Assembly: GCA_016839745.1 (NCBI GenBank) | Contig: JAEOTS010000157.1 | Coordinates: 1-64,000 of the forward strand | DNA: 64,000 bases | Source: Promethearchaeota archaeon | GTDB taxonomy: Archaea > Asgardarchaeota > Lokiarchaeia > Sigyniarchaeales > SOKP01 | Direction: 5' to 3' | Shown here: positions 25,771 to 35,293 of the stretch, piece after piece | Numbering within the stretch: position 1 is the first letter of the stretch | Layout of the letters: each line of letters starts with the position of its first letter | The notes under the pieces: model-generated | What the model was told of the DNA's origin: nothing | Seen by the model: the letters and a program-made list of their open reading frames with translations, nothing else | Databases searched by the model: none | Program-made: the position numbers and the translations under genes

Positions 25771-26748
25771 TTGACAAATGATAAAACTATTGAGTCGCTC
25801 GTTGATAGGTTTAAGAAGAAAGATAAAATTGCTTTAGCAAGATTAATTACCATTGTTGAAAATGAACCTGAGAATGCGTATAAGATTTTTAAGCATTTTG
25901 AAGATATAAACAACGATTCTTATATCATTGGATTGACTGGCTCTCCGGGAGTTGGCAAAAGTACTTTAACAGGAGCTATTTCTCAAAAAATATTAGATGA
26001 AGGAAAATCTGTAGGGATTATCTCTGTAGATCCAACGAGTCCTTTTAGCGGAGGAGCATTTTTAGGAGATAGAGTCCGCATGACTAATATCTCATTGCAT
26101 CCTAATGTGTTTATGCGTAGCCTTGCGTCAAGAGGGTATAAGGGAGGAATATCAAGAGCGGTATTTGACATTAGTATGTTGTACGAAGCTTTCGGTATGG
26201 ATATAATCATTATTGAAACGGTTGGAGTTGGACAAGCTGAATTTGACATCTACAATTTAGCATACACAGTTGTAGTTATCTTAGTTCCTGGTTACGGCGA
26301 TGTTATTCAGATGCAAAAAGCGGGGATTATCGAGATTGGAGATATCTACGATGTAAACAAAAAAGATTTAGGAGGAGAAGATATCGCTGTGCAAATTGAA
26401 ATGATGTTAGACGATACAACATTTCAAAGCGGTTATAGACCCCCAGTTGTATTAACTGACGCTATAAACGGTGAAGGCATCGACGAACTGCTCCAATATA
26501 TTTGGGATCACAAAGAACATCTTGAGTTATCCGAGCTTCTTAATGAAAAGAAAGAAAATAGATTCAATTATAAAATTACTGAATTAATTTATTCTAAAGT
26601 AGAGCAAATTGTTAAAAAAAGCTTCTTTAACCAAGGAAAGATCACAGAACTAGTTCAGCATGCAATGGATAATGGAAAGTTTAAAATTTATGAGATAATT
26701 CACAACAAGTTTGAAGTTATGAATTTAGAGATAAAAGACAAAGAATAA
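25771..26748 (+). CDS. meaB: MeaB/ArgK-type G3E GTPase, mutase chaperone
   Basis: A 325-aa P-loop GTPase with Walker A GLTGSPGVGKST (residues 55-66), SVDPTSPFSGGAFLGDRVRM, the ETVGVGQAEFDIY switch region and a C-terminal dimerisation arm. MeaB-type proteins load adenosylcobalamin onto, and protect, methylmalonyl-CoA mutase. The mutase subunits lie 7 kb upstream on the same strand with the putative sulfoquinovose genes in between. The start is TTG behind GAGGATG. Length and motifs are complete. Confidence 0.93.
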   Translation: MTNDKTIESLVDRFKKKDKIALARLITIVENEPENAYKIFKHFEDINNDSYIIGLTGSPGVGKSTLTGAISQKILDEGKSVGIISVDPTSPFSGGAFLGDRVRMTNISLHPNVFMRSLASRGYKGGISRAVFDISMLYEAFGMDIIIIETVGVGQAEFDIYNLAYTVVVILVPGYGDVIQMQKAGIIEIGDIYDVNKKDLGGEDIAVQIEMMLDDTTFQSGYRPPVVLTDAINGEGIDELLQYIWDHKEHLELSELLNEKKENRFNYKITELIYSKVEQIVKKSFFNQGKITELVQHAMDNGKFKIYEIIHNKFEVMNLEIKDKE

Positions 26749-26844
26749 TCTTCTGGTCCTAATTCTTACCTACTTATCTTTTTACTTTAGATTTTAACTT
26801 TTTAAAGAATTAAAGATAAAACTTTTATAATTTTTTTCTGAATC

Positions 26845-27771
26845 GTGACTATGTCCCAGAAAATTAATCGAATTACACTTGAAGGAAAAATGGACGATTG
26901 GGGTCCATTTGGTAAAAACGAGGGGAAGTGGTTGATTTTTTCTATTGGTAATCCTGTAGAAGGTCATGGATACGCGTTACCAAGAAACATCGACGATTTA
27001 CATTCCCAACGCGTCGCTCATCTTATTTCATGTAGAACTGGAGCGAGATATGTCGCTCATATACCATGGGCAACTGATAATTTCACGGCAATTGCGAAAG
27101 ATTGGGCGCCCAAATCCATACCAGTTGAAGAAATCGTTCCAAATATCATAGATTTTATTAGATTTCATATTGAAATTTATAAAAAAATGAATTTACCGAC
27201 ATCATATATTTTTATTTATTCAGGACATGGCGGAAATAGACCTCTCGTTCACTATACTAATGAAATTCAAGATGCATTAAATTTAAAAAAACTAATTATT
27301 TCTGCTTCAGAAGATTTTGCTGAAGAAATCGAAGATAGAGTTTTAGATGAAGTAACTAAGCTTTCGATAGAACTCGCGAGAGAAGAAGAAAATCCAAGAC
27401 AGATTAAAAGAGAATTAATACAAATATTATTAAGCATCGCACATGCGGGTCATTTTGAACATTCACTCGGAGCTGCGTTAGGAGTATTGGATGAAACAAA
27501 ACTTGAGATTATGAATAAAGAGTTAGAAAGAGATTTCGAAGCGGCTCTTAATAAGTGGCCTCCGCTTGGTGGTTTAGGGGGTTTCTTACTTGCAGGAGAG
27601 GAGTATACAGAAGCATTAGGTACTAAAGATAACGATAAATTTGGGTTGTGGAAATGTTTAAAGCGTTTACGGAGACTAGACAATGGTAAAGTTAAAGTGT
27701 TCAAGAAATTAGGAGAATTAATGATTATCCTCTTAGTCGAATACTATTCCGACATGATTATGAATGTTTAA
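26845..27771 (+). CDS. Creatininase-family hydrolase-like protein
   Basis: A 308-aa protein of the creatininase fold, recognised by SIGNPVEGHGYALPRNIDDLH (compare S-x-E-x-H-G-x-H-L-P), IFIYSGHGGNRPLV (N-G-H-G-G-N region) and IAHAGHFEHSLGAALG (H-A-G-E-x-E-T-S region, with Glu replaced by His). Metal-binding Asp and His residues are largely kept but the E-to-G and E-to-H changes suggest altered chemistry. A TATA box about 25 bases before GTG 26845 suggests a leaderless mRNA; ATG 26851 is the alternative start. It is clearly different from the IolN-type creatininase at 47.7 kb. Confidence 0.7.
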   Translation: MTMSQKINRITLEGKMDDWGPFGKNEGKWLIFSIGNPVEGHGYALPRNIDDLHSQRVAHLISCRTGARYVAHIPWATDNFTAIAKDWAPKSIPVEEIVPNIIDFIRFHIEIYKKMNLPTSYIFIYSGHGGNRPLVHYTNEIQDALNLKKLIISASEDFAEEIEDRVLDEVTKLSIELAREEENPRQIKRELIQILLSIAHAGHFEHSLGAALGVLDETKLEIMNKELERDFEAALNKWPPLGGLGGFLLAGEEYTEALGTKDNDKFGLWKCLKRLRRLDNGKVKVFKKLGELMIILLVEYYSDMIMNV

Positions 27772-27928
27772 AAAAATTACTTCTTTTATGGATTAGATCA
27801 ATCTTATTCCTAAATTACTAAAATTTTTTTTTAAAATATAACTTTAAATTAGTTCCAAACGTAAATTCATTTATTTAAAATATTTAAAATAAAAAAAAAC
27901 TCACTAAAATTTAATCGAGGTAATACAA

Positions 27929-29344
27929 ATGGAAAAAGAAACGATAGAGATTAAACACTCTAAAAAGAGTATGGTTTCTTATGGATTCGGGAAGTTTATT
28001 ACTGAATTCTTTAATATGTGCTTTGGTGCGTATGTTTTCTTCTTTTACGAACGCGTAATAGGCTTGGATGGGTTGTTTACTAGTATGGGATTTATCATTT
28101 TTGCCATATGGAATGCGGTGAATGACCCATTAGTAGGCTGGCTAACTAATAGACCGTTTAAATTTACAAAAAAATGGGGACGTCGTCTTCCCTGGGTTCT
28201 AATAGGAGGAGTTCCTTGGATATTAAGCTATTTGCTCATATTCACGCCCCCCGTTGTAGATCCAACCGAAGGTGCTTTCATTTTGTTTGCATGGATCGTG
28301 ATTATGACATGTTTATATGATACTTTTGCTTCAATATTTGGCGTCAATTTTTACTCAATCTTCCCAGACAAGTTTCGTGGCGATAGTGAACGTAGGAATG
28401 CCTCAATTTTAAGCACTCTAATTGGGGCTGTAGGAACTGCCTTTGGATCTATTATTCCTAGTCTTTTTATAGTATGGGATCAAAGAGATTCATATATACT
28501 CCAAGCAGGGGTAGTAGTTATTATCTGTATGATTGCATTAGCGCTTGCAATCCCTGGGAGCCGCGAGGATCAAGTGCGGATTGATTGTTATCTCGAGAGC
28601 TGTGAAGAGGGCATGGATAGGGAACCGTTTTTTAAAGAATTTAAAAGCGTCTTAAAACATAAAAACTTTATGGCTTACGTAATTTCTTTTATGTTTTATC
28701 AATCGTTAGTAGCTACTATGATTGGATCCATCGCATATGTTGCAGAATCTGTTGTACGTGTGGAAGCAAGCGATGTTATGCTAATAATGGCGTTTCTACT
28801 CATAGGAATGTTTGTTTCAATGCCTATTTGGGGAAAAATTGCGGATAAAACAAATAACGATCGAAAAACAATGATTATTGCTGCTGCTGTATTAACGATT
28901 GGGACGTTACCGCTCTTCTTCATTACTGATTATGTTATAATGATTATCTTTATATTCATTTGGGGTTTTTGTGAAGGCGGGTATTGGGTCATGATATCAC
29001 CAGTTTTTTCAATTACAATAGATGAAGCCGTAGTTATGGCTGGTCGAAGAAGAGAGGGAATATATCAAGGTTTTCAAACCTTTGTTAGCAGAGCAGCGCT
29101 AGTTTTTCAAGCTCTTACTTTCTACATTATACATACTGTTACAAACTTCGTCCCTGGCTCAGGAATTCCTGGTGATCCACTTCCTCCCCAACCACCTGAG
29201 GCAGTATTGGGGATTCAGATACATTTTGCAATAGTACCTATGATTTTCATGTTTATTGCGACTATCATTCTTTGGAGATTTTTTAATATAACGCCTGAGA
29301 AAGTAAAAGAAAACAAAGAAAAGCTAGCAGAATTGGGAATATAA
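27929..29344 (+). CDS. GPH-family (glycoside-pentoside-hexuronide) cation symporter
   Basis: A 471-aa protein with about twelve membrane helices. The GPH signature is in the second-third helix region: FAIWNAVNDPLVGWLTNR and KKWGRRLPWVLIGG. The family imports sugars, glycosides and hexuronates with H+ or Na+; YihO, the sulfoquinovose-glycoside importer, belongs to it. Candidate cargo here is a sulfoquinovoside, hexuronate or inositol derivative, given the catabolic genes in the window. GAGGTA precedes ATG. The C-terminal part has a proline-rich loop (GDPLPPQPPEAV). Confidence 0.88.
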   Translation: MEKETIEIKHSKKSMVSYGFGKFITEFFNMCFGAYVFFFYERVIGLDGLFTSMGFIIFAIWNAVNDPLVGWLTNRPFKFTKKWGRRLPWVLIGGVPWILSYLLIFTPPVVDPTEGAFILFAWIVIMTCLYDTFASIFGVNFYSIFPDKFRGDSERRNASILSTLIGAVGTAFGSIIPSLFIVWDQRDSYILQAGVVVIICMIALALAIPGSREDQVRIDCYLESCEEGMDREPFFKEFKSVLKHKNFMAYVISFMFYQSLVATMIGSIAYVAESVVRVEASDVMLIMAFLLIGMFVSMPIWGKIADKTNNDRKTMIIAAAVLTIGTLPLFFITDYVIMIIFIFIWGFCEGGYWVMISPVFSITIDEAVVMAGRRREGIYQGFQTFVSRAALVFQALTFYIIHTVTNFVPGSGIPGDPLPPQPPEAVLGIQIHFAIVPMIFMFIATIILWRFFNITPEKVKENKEKLAELGI

Positions 29345-29493
29345 TATATTAAATAAAACACATTAAAATTTTCAATTTTTTTATTTCTTTCTTTTGATAT
29401 TTTTGTCAATTTAAGATAAGTAAATTACGATTACTTCTTTAGAAATCCACACTTTTACAGTAATAATTAATATCAAATAATTTAAAATAAAAT

Positions 29494-31005
29494 ATGATGA
29501 AAATGGATAAATCGGATATAATAAATACCACTTCTGGAAAGATACAGGGTTTTAAAGAGAACGAATTAGTAATATTTAAGGGAATTCCCTATGCAGAACC
29601 TCCCGTAAACGAATTACGATTTTCTCCTCCCGTTGCGAAAAAACCTTGGGATGACATATTAGATGCTACTAAATATGGACATTGTTCGTACCAAGGCTAT
29701 ACTCAGCTCGAAGATTTTACGGGTAAACTTCTACCTGAAAGCGAAGACTGTTTGAATCTTAATATTTGGACCCCTGAAATAGACAATAAGAAACGTCCAG
29801 TGATGTTCTGGATTCACGGAGGCGCATTTCTTATGGGAGGGGGGATTGACCCCATGTACGATGGCTCAGCCTTGGCCAAGCGTGGCGATGTTGTGGTAGT
29901 TACTATTAATTATCGGTTAGGCGCTTTAGGTTATTTATATATTCCCGGTGTTACGGCTAATGTTGGACATTTAGATCAAATTTTAGCACTTAAATGGGTC
30001 CACGATAATATCGAATTATTTGGAGGGAGTTCAAATAATATTACGATTTTTGGTGAATCTGCTGGGGGTTATTCAGTAGTTGCTTTAGCCGCAATGCCTG
30101 CTGCGAGTGGACTTTTTAATCGTATAATAGCTCAAAGTGCTCCAGCAATTGGCTCAAAAGTAACAAAGAAACCTTCAAAAAATTTAATGAAGATGCTCGG
30201 CATTGAAAAAGGAAATCTTGATGCGTTACGAAAGATTTCTCCAGAAAAAATAATTGATGCCCAAAATAAGTTATTAGCTCAAGATTCTGGAAACCTTCTT
30301 GCTTTTCGACCTCTTATAGATGGTGAAACATTGCCAATACATCCCTTAAAAGCGTTTCAAAATGGTGATTGTAAGGATATTGAATTTATGATAGGCACGA
30401 ATCTGGATGAGGCTAAATTATTTACTGCTCTTAATCCTGAAATAAATAATTTAAATTTTGATGATGGGGATAAACTTTTAATCGGGTATTTGGGTCAGTT
30501 AGGTATTGATCTTAAGAAGGCTAAAACGATGGTCGATACTTACATCCAAGCAAGGGAAGGTAATTTTTCTACAGAGATAAAGGAAGTTTTGAATGCTCTA
30601 ATTACCGACTATATCTTCCGCATTTCTACAATACGATTGCTTGAAGCGCAGAGTAAACATCAAACCAATACGTATAATTACTTATTTACTTGGCCCTCTC
30701 CAGGTCTTGACGGAGTTTTAGGAGCATGCCACGCTCTTGAGATACCTTTCGTTTTTAACACACTAAATAATCCTAGTTTTGAAGATTTTGTAGGTAAAAG
30801 TCCAGGTTTAAATGCCATTAGCCATAAAGTTATGGACGCTTGGATTGCTTTTGCTCGTACTGGAAACCCAAACCACGAGGGTATACCTAAGTGGCCGTCG
30901 TACGATATTGATAAGAGATCAACGATCTTAATAGATCACGAGTTTCAAGTAGCTGAAAAATTCCTCGATAAAGAACGGGCTGCTTGGGATGATATTATTT
31001 TGTAA
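29494..31005 (+). CDS. Type B carboxylesterase
   Basis: A 503-aa alpha/beta hydrolase of the carboxylesterase/acetylcholinesterase family. Landmarks are GIPYAEPPVNELRFSPP, SEDCLNLNIWTP, the oxyanion hole WIHGGAFLMGGG, the nucleophile elbow FGESAGGYSV, the acid in IGTNLDEAK and the His in GACHALEIPFVF. It has no signal peptide and would hydrolyse carboxylic esters in the cytoplasm. The natural substrate is unknown. AT-rich DNA without a ribosome binding site precedes the ATG, so the mRNA may be leaderless. Confidence 0.92.
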   Translation: MMKMDKSDIINTTSGKIQGFKENELVIFKGIPYAEPPVNELRFSPPVAKKPWDDILDATKYGHCSYQGYTQLEDFTGKLLPESEDCLNLNIWTPEIDNKKRPVMFWIHGGAFLMGGGIDPMYDGSALAKRGDVVVVTINYRLGALGYLYIPGVTANVGHLDQILALKWVHDNIELFGGSSNNITIFGESAGGYSVVALAAMPAASGLFNRIIAQSAPAIGSKVTKKPSKNLMKMLGIEKGNLDALRKISPEKIIDAQNKLLAQDSGNLLAFRPLIDGETLPIHPLKAFQNGDCKDIEFMIGTNLDEAKLFTALNPEINNLNFDDGDKLLIGYLGQLGIDLKKAKTMVDTYIQAREGNFSTEIKEVLNALITDYIFRISTIRLLEAQSKHQTNTYNYLFTWPSPGLDGVLGACHALEIPFVFNTLNNPSFEDFVGKSPGLNAISHKVMDAWIAFARTGNPNHEGIPKWPSYDIDKRSTILIDHEFQVAEKFLDKERAAWDDIIL

Positions 31006-31034
31006 GGTTAATAATCTTAAATCTTTTTTTTACT

Positions 31035-31823
31035 TTAATTTTTTTTAAGCCATTCTTTAAGTGCTGCTTTAACTGAACGACGCATTTCTATTGAAAAGTC
31101 TGCACCAATCTTACCAAGATAGAATTGTTGCCCCATATTTTGAGCTTCTTTTACTATCATTGGTCTCTCTTCGTCCTTTAGCATCTCTTTAAAGTCTTCT
31201 TCGCTTAGTCTTGAATATTTATCTGTGAACTGTATAAATTTTTGAGCATAGCGCGATGTGAGGGGAATCTTGTTTTTATCTCCTCTAGGATACCCAAAAC
31301 AAATCAATGTTATGGGAAATACCCATCTCGGCAGATCAAACATCTCGCGGTGAATTTCATAATTTTCCATAATATCTCCAATATAGCAGGAACCTATGCC
31401 TAGTGCCTCAGCAGTTATTACAGAGTTTTGGGCTGCGATTAACGCATCACAACAAGCAAGAAGCAAATCAGATTCTTGGGGTGTTTGATATTCTTTCCCT
31501 ATTTCATTACATTTCTCCTCGACTTTGCTTAGCTTAAAGTAATCCCACCATCTTTGCATGTCGGCTAAAAATAATAGGACTAACGGCGCTTTAGCTATAT
31601 GGGGTTGGTTATCGCAAGTTTTTACTAATCTATCTTTTAATTTTTGATCGCTTACTTGAATTATGGAATACATCATCAAATTTCCGGCTGTAGGAGCTCT
31701 CATTGCGCCGTGAATTATGGTGTCTACTGCTTCCTGAGAGAGAGGTTTAGGATCGTAGGCGCGTATCGTTCTCCTATTTTTTATTAACTCCAATGTCTGA
31801 TCTTTTCGGTTTTTCTCGTCCAT
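31035..31823 (-). CDS. Nitroreductase family protein
   Basis: A 262-aa FMN-dependent nitroreductase-fold protein: RRTIRAYDPKPLSQEAVDTI at the N-terminus with the FMN phosphate-binding Arg residues, MRAPTAGNLMMYSIIQV, and LGIGSCYIGDIMENYE in the second FMN-binding segment. The longer C-terminal part (LSEEDFKEMLKDEERPMI) resembles NfsA/FRP-like arms. Physiological substrate is unknown. It converges with the carboxylesterase and is divergent from a second, ferredoxin-fused nitroreductase, so the pair shares a 152-bp promoter region. Confidence 0.88.
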   Translation of the reverse strand: MDEKNRKDQTLELIKNRRTIRAYDPKPLSQEAVDTIIHGAMRAPTAGNLMMYSIIQVSDQKLKDRLVKTCDNQPHIAKAPLVLLFLADMQRWWDYFKLSKVEEKCNEIGKEYQTPQESDLLLACCDALIAAQNSVITAEALGIGSCYIGDIMENYEIHREMFDLPRWVFPITLICFGYPRGDKNKIPLTSRYAQKFIQFTDKYSRLSEEDFKEMLKDEERPMIVKEAQNMGQQFYLGKIGADFSIEMRRSVKAALKEWLKKN

Positions 31824-31975
31824 AGTTAATTCACATTATTTAATATTGTTCATTGTAAAAAAGATTAAGGAAACAGTTCTAAGTTGCTCTAAATCAAAAA
31901 ATTAAAATTTAATGGACTAAGTTCGTTAATAACTTAGAAAAGCTAAATTTCAATACAAAGAAAAATTGAAAAAGT

Positions 31976-32782
31976 ATGCCAATAATAGGAATCGATTACG
32001 AAAAATGCAACGATTGTAACATTTGCTTAACTGTATGCCCTAGATTATTTAGTCGAGATAAGGAACAGGATAAAATAGTATTCAATGACCCTCAAAATGG
32101 ATGCAATTTAGATGGGCGCTGTATTGCCATGTGCCCTTCAGACGCCATTCTCCACGAAGATCTTGGCGAGGTATTATCATTTAAAGCAGCTCAAAACCCT
32201 AGTACGTTAATCCCATATGAAACTATGCATAAGTTCATGAGTGCTAAAAGATCTATTAGAGGATTTAAAAACAAAAAAGTTCCAAGAGCTGTAATAGAAC
32301 AAGTCTTAAATTCTATGAAGTATGCTCCCACAGGTGCTAACATCCGAACTTTGGAATGTACCATCATTTCAGATAAAGCTATTATTAAAAAATTATCAGA
32401 CTCAGTTATAGATGCATTAATTGCTACAAATAGCCCAAATTATGCTGAAGGTGCTAAAAAAGCTCGAGAAATCGGCTTCGATACAATATTTTATAGCGCC
32501 CCACATGTAATGATTATTCACTCTACTAATCCAAACGATAGTATGAACTCTACTATAGCTCTAACATATGGGATGTTAAGCGCCCAATCTTTGGGATTAG
32601 GGACTTGCTGGATAGGGTTAGCTCATGGGGTTTTAGCAGCAAGTAAAGAAGTACGAGAGAAAATTGCGGGTATTAAGGGTAAAGTTTGGGGTGTTATAAC
32701 AATCGGTTATCCCGCTCAAAAGTTTTTCCGGGTACCACCCCGTCCTTCTCTAAAAATTAAAGGATTAGATGAATTAGATTAA
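31976..32782 (+). CDS. Ferredoxin-fused nitroreductase
   Basis: A 268-aa protein with an N-terminal two-cluster ferredoxin domain (CNDCNICLTVCP and CNLDGRCIAMCP, residues 10-55) joined to a nitroreductase domain (KRSIRGFKNKKVPRAVIEQV, MKYAPTGANIRTLE, LGLGTCWIGLAHG). The fusion would feed ferredoxin electrons directly to FMN. Such fusions are common in strict anaerobes, where their roles are mostly unknown. The second Cys motif has an atypical spacing (C-x5-C-x3-C), so one cluster may be altered. The ATG has no clear ribosome binding site. Confidence 0.88.
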   Translation: MPIIGIDYEKCNDCNICLTVCPRLFSRDKEQDKIVFNDPQNGCNLDGRCIAMCPSDAILHEDLGEVLSFKAAQNPSTLIPYETMHKFMSAKRSIRGFKNKKVPRAVIEQVLNSMKYAPTGANIRTLECTIISDKAIIKKLSDSVIDALIATNSPNYAEGAKKAREIGFDTIFYSAPHVMIIHSTNPNDSMNSTIALTYGMLSAQSLGLGTCWIGLAHGVLAASKEVREKIAGIKGKVWGVITIGYPAQKFFRVPPRPSLKIKGLDELD

Positions 32783-32791
32783 TCATATCAT

Positions 32792-35236
32792 CTATTTTTC
32801 ATTTAATTTAAAAGTTTTAATTTTCCAAGGTCTAATTTTTGTTATATTAGATTTATCGGATGTAATTTCATCTAAGAGAAAATTAACTTCTTTTACCTGA
32901 TTCCCAACCATTTTTCCTTTGAGGTTAACATCGATAACTTCATTAGTTGGATTAAATGTCCTAAAATACAACCCAGTTTTCCGTCTACATAAAGATACTA
33001 TTGGAAGTGGGGGTTTTATAGACAAGAAGGATTTTTCTTCATCATGAATGTCTCTCTGTGTATTAATACTGATCCCTACTAACCTAAAATAATAAGAATA
33101 AACAAATTTTAAAACGGAGAGGGAATCGCTTTTATCTGTAATAACTATAGCAAATTCGTATCTCCCTTTATCATAAAGAATGTTCTTAAGTTCAAAATTA
33201 CCTTGGTTGATCTCAAATCTTTGACTATTTTTTTGAATATAGATAATTTGTTCATTAATTCCCTTTAGCCATAAAAAGTCCAATGTTTGGATTTGTCTTC
33301 TTCTTGTTTCTTCGATTCCAAAAGGATAATTAATTAGAGATTTTAGTATATTAACTTTCGGTGTGATTATAACATGGTTCTTTGAGTTAGTTTCAAGGGT
33401 AAACTCAAGTCTATTTATTCCGCTGAATTGAGCTATTTCAACCGTAAAACTCTGATTTTTAGCATTTCCTCTAAAAATGTATTTCTCTTCTAAATCATTA
33501 CTATACTTTTCTTTTAGCTCTAAATTATATGAAATTAACGGAAGAAAGGACAATTCATAAATAGGCTTATTCTTATAGTTAACCTCAATTTTTTTCAATT
33601 CGTTTGAGATTTTTATGTCGTAGAGAAAATGTGGTTTTGATTTTAGTACTTGGTTGTGATCTTCACCAGTCGAATAGAATTTACACCCAAATCCTGGTAC
33701 TTCCGCAATGAATTTTCGGTGAATTTTTTTTTGGTCCATTGGTATGGAAACAACATCTCTTCTTGAATACGGAGTTGGATTAAAAACGAATAAAGTATTA
33801 GGATTTTTATCTATATCTATTCTATCTTTAAGAATTTCTGTGGCTATTTCTGAAAGTGCTACATTCATATGGTTATTACATGTGTCTTGTATTTCCTTGT
33901 GTATTTGAATACTTAACTCCGAAATACTATTTGGGTTTTTGGTTAGGTTTATCTTACGGAGCTCTTCTATATTCAATTGAGTTTGGGAATAATCTCCCGA
34001 TCTTATGTGGGGACCCACATAACAATCGTGAGCTTGGATAGGTAATAGTTTTTCCCATAAATTCTCAAAAAGTGTGTCTTTAGATTCTTTGTTAAAACAA
34101 TATAAGATTGTGTTTAAGATTTCACATACACTAATAAATATCTCAGAATTTTTATTATAAAGGAACAATTTGGATGACTGAAACACATAATCACTAAGAT
34201 GGAATTCATCTCTTATGTATTTAAAATCTCCATCTTTCTCAGTCAATTCAAAGAATTCAGAAAAACTTAAAAATTTTCCAAAAACATTTGAAAATTTAGA
34301 TAATCGCCAGACTTCTTCTTGGTAAGGCATGTAATTCATGAAATCTTCAAGATTGGAATAAACTATTCTTTTCATAAAAGGACGAGCAACAGCTTGAAAT
34401 AATAAATTTGGTAATTCTTGAAAAAAAGTACCATGCCAATACTCCCCATTGAATATCCCTGGCTGGTCTACGATAGCATCGACCGAGGTGTTGTCTAATC
34501 CAATCCAATTAATATGTGGTGAGATAGCGGTTGGATTAACTCCTAATAGGCGAGTTCTTAACGAAGCATATTTGATATTGAAGCCTTTTAATATTTGAGG
34601 AATCTGTGGGTGAATTGAACTTTCTGAGCAATAATACATATTGGAATCTAATCCAATTTTCTTAAGATTCTTTAATCCGTATTCAAAGTGTTTAAGATTA
34701 GATTCTTGACTTATGATTAAGCTATAAGGTTGAGAATATGAAGGATTAATTATTTCACACTTCCCCTGTTTAAATAAATTTAGAAAATCTTCAAACCTTT
34801 CCGATTCTCTTTCATTCAACCATTTTAAACAACTCACAGCTACTTCTAAATTATATGGCATTTGATTATCTAAAGCTAATCGCATACTCTTTAATATTCG
34901 ATCCAAAGAATAGCTTGGGTCATCAAATTCGCAGAATCCAGTATCTTTAATAATAATTCCTCCATGCCATCCTAAAATATATAGTAATTCAGGCACTACT
35001 ACTTTTTGGATGGTTGATTTCAGCTTATTTAATAGGTTTACAAAGTCTTTGCGTGTAATTTCCTCGTTTTGGTGAAGTTTTTGCTCAAAATTATCTAATT
35101 TCGCCCTAAATTTATCTGTATTGAATTTAGGTTTTTTAATGGGAAATTTATTAATAAAAATGAGAAATAAATCAAAAATGGATTTCAAAGCTTTGATATC
35201 CTCAATGAATATCTCTTTTTGTTCATTTTTTAACAT
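32792..35236 (-). CDS. GH38-like (alpha-mannosidase-related) protein, divergent active site
   Basis: An 814-aa protein with the GH38 layout: an N-terminal seven-stranded barrel (residues 80-330), a three-helix bundle containing PIQAHDCYVGPHIRSGDYSQ (compare Q-F-H-D-x-x-P-G-S in mannosidases) and long beta-sandwich domains from about 480. IHPQIPQILKGFNIKYASLR corresponds to the segment after the catalytic Asp, but the Asp position is Ser-Glu here, and the N-terminal H-x-H-x-D zinc motif is not apparent. It may act on another glycoside or be non-hydrolytic. Start is ATG; no signal peptide. Confidence 0.65.
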   Translation of the reverse strand: MLKNEQKEIFIEDIKALKSIFDLFLIFINKFPIKKPKFNTDKFRAKLDNFEQKLHQNEEITRKDFVNLLNKLKSTIQKVVVPELLYILGWHGGIIIKDTGFCEFDDPSYSLDRILKSMRLALDNQMPYNLEVAVSCLKWLNERESERFEDFLNLFKQGKCEIINPSYSQPYSLIISQESNLKHFEYGLKNLKKIGLDSNMYYCSESSIHPQIPQILKGFNIKYASLRTRLLGVNPTAISPHINWIGLDNTSVDAIVDQPGIFNGEYWHGTFFQELPNLLFQAVARPFMKRIVYSNLEDFMNYMPYQEEVWRLSKFSNVFGKFLSFSEFFELTEKDGDFKYIRDEFHLSDYVFQSSKLFLYNKNSEIFISVCEILNTILYCFNKESKDTLFENLWEKLLPIQAHDCYVGPHIRSGDYSQTQLNIEELRKINLTKNPNSISELSIQIHKEIQDTCNNHMNVALSEIATEILKDRIDIDKNPNTLFVFNPTPYSRRDVVSIPMDQKKIHRKFIAEVPGFGCKFYSTGEDHNQVLKSKPHFLYDIKISNELKKIEVNYKNKPIYELSFLPLISYNLELKEKYSNDLEEKYIFRGNAKNQSFTVEIAQFSGINRLEFTLETNSKNHVIITPKVNILKSLINYPFGIEETRRRQIQTLDFLWLKGINEQIIYIQKNSQRFEINQGNFELKNILYDKGRYEFAIVITDKSDSLSVLKFVYSYYFRLVGISINTQRDIHDEEKSFLSIKPPLPIVSLCRRKTGLYFRTFNPTNEVIDVNLKGKMVGNQVKEVNFLLDEITSDKSNITKIRPWKIKTFKLNEK

Positions 35237-35293
35237 TTTAACAAGATAAAATATAGTTAAATAAGTATTTTTATTCTAAAGGGTAATTAATGA

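Noticed and set aside
26845-27771. Assigning the first creatininase-family gene to the inositol pathway
   Set aside because: Its metal-motif residues differ from the IolN-like protein and its neighbours are unrelated; a separate function is more likely.
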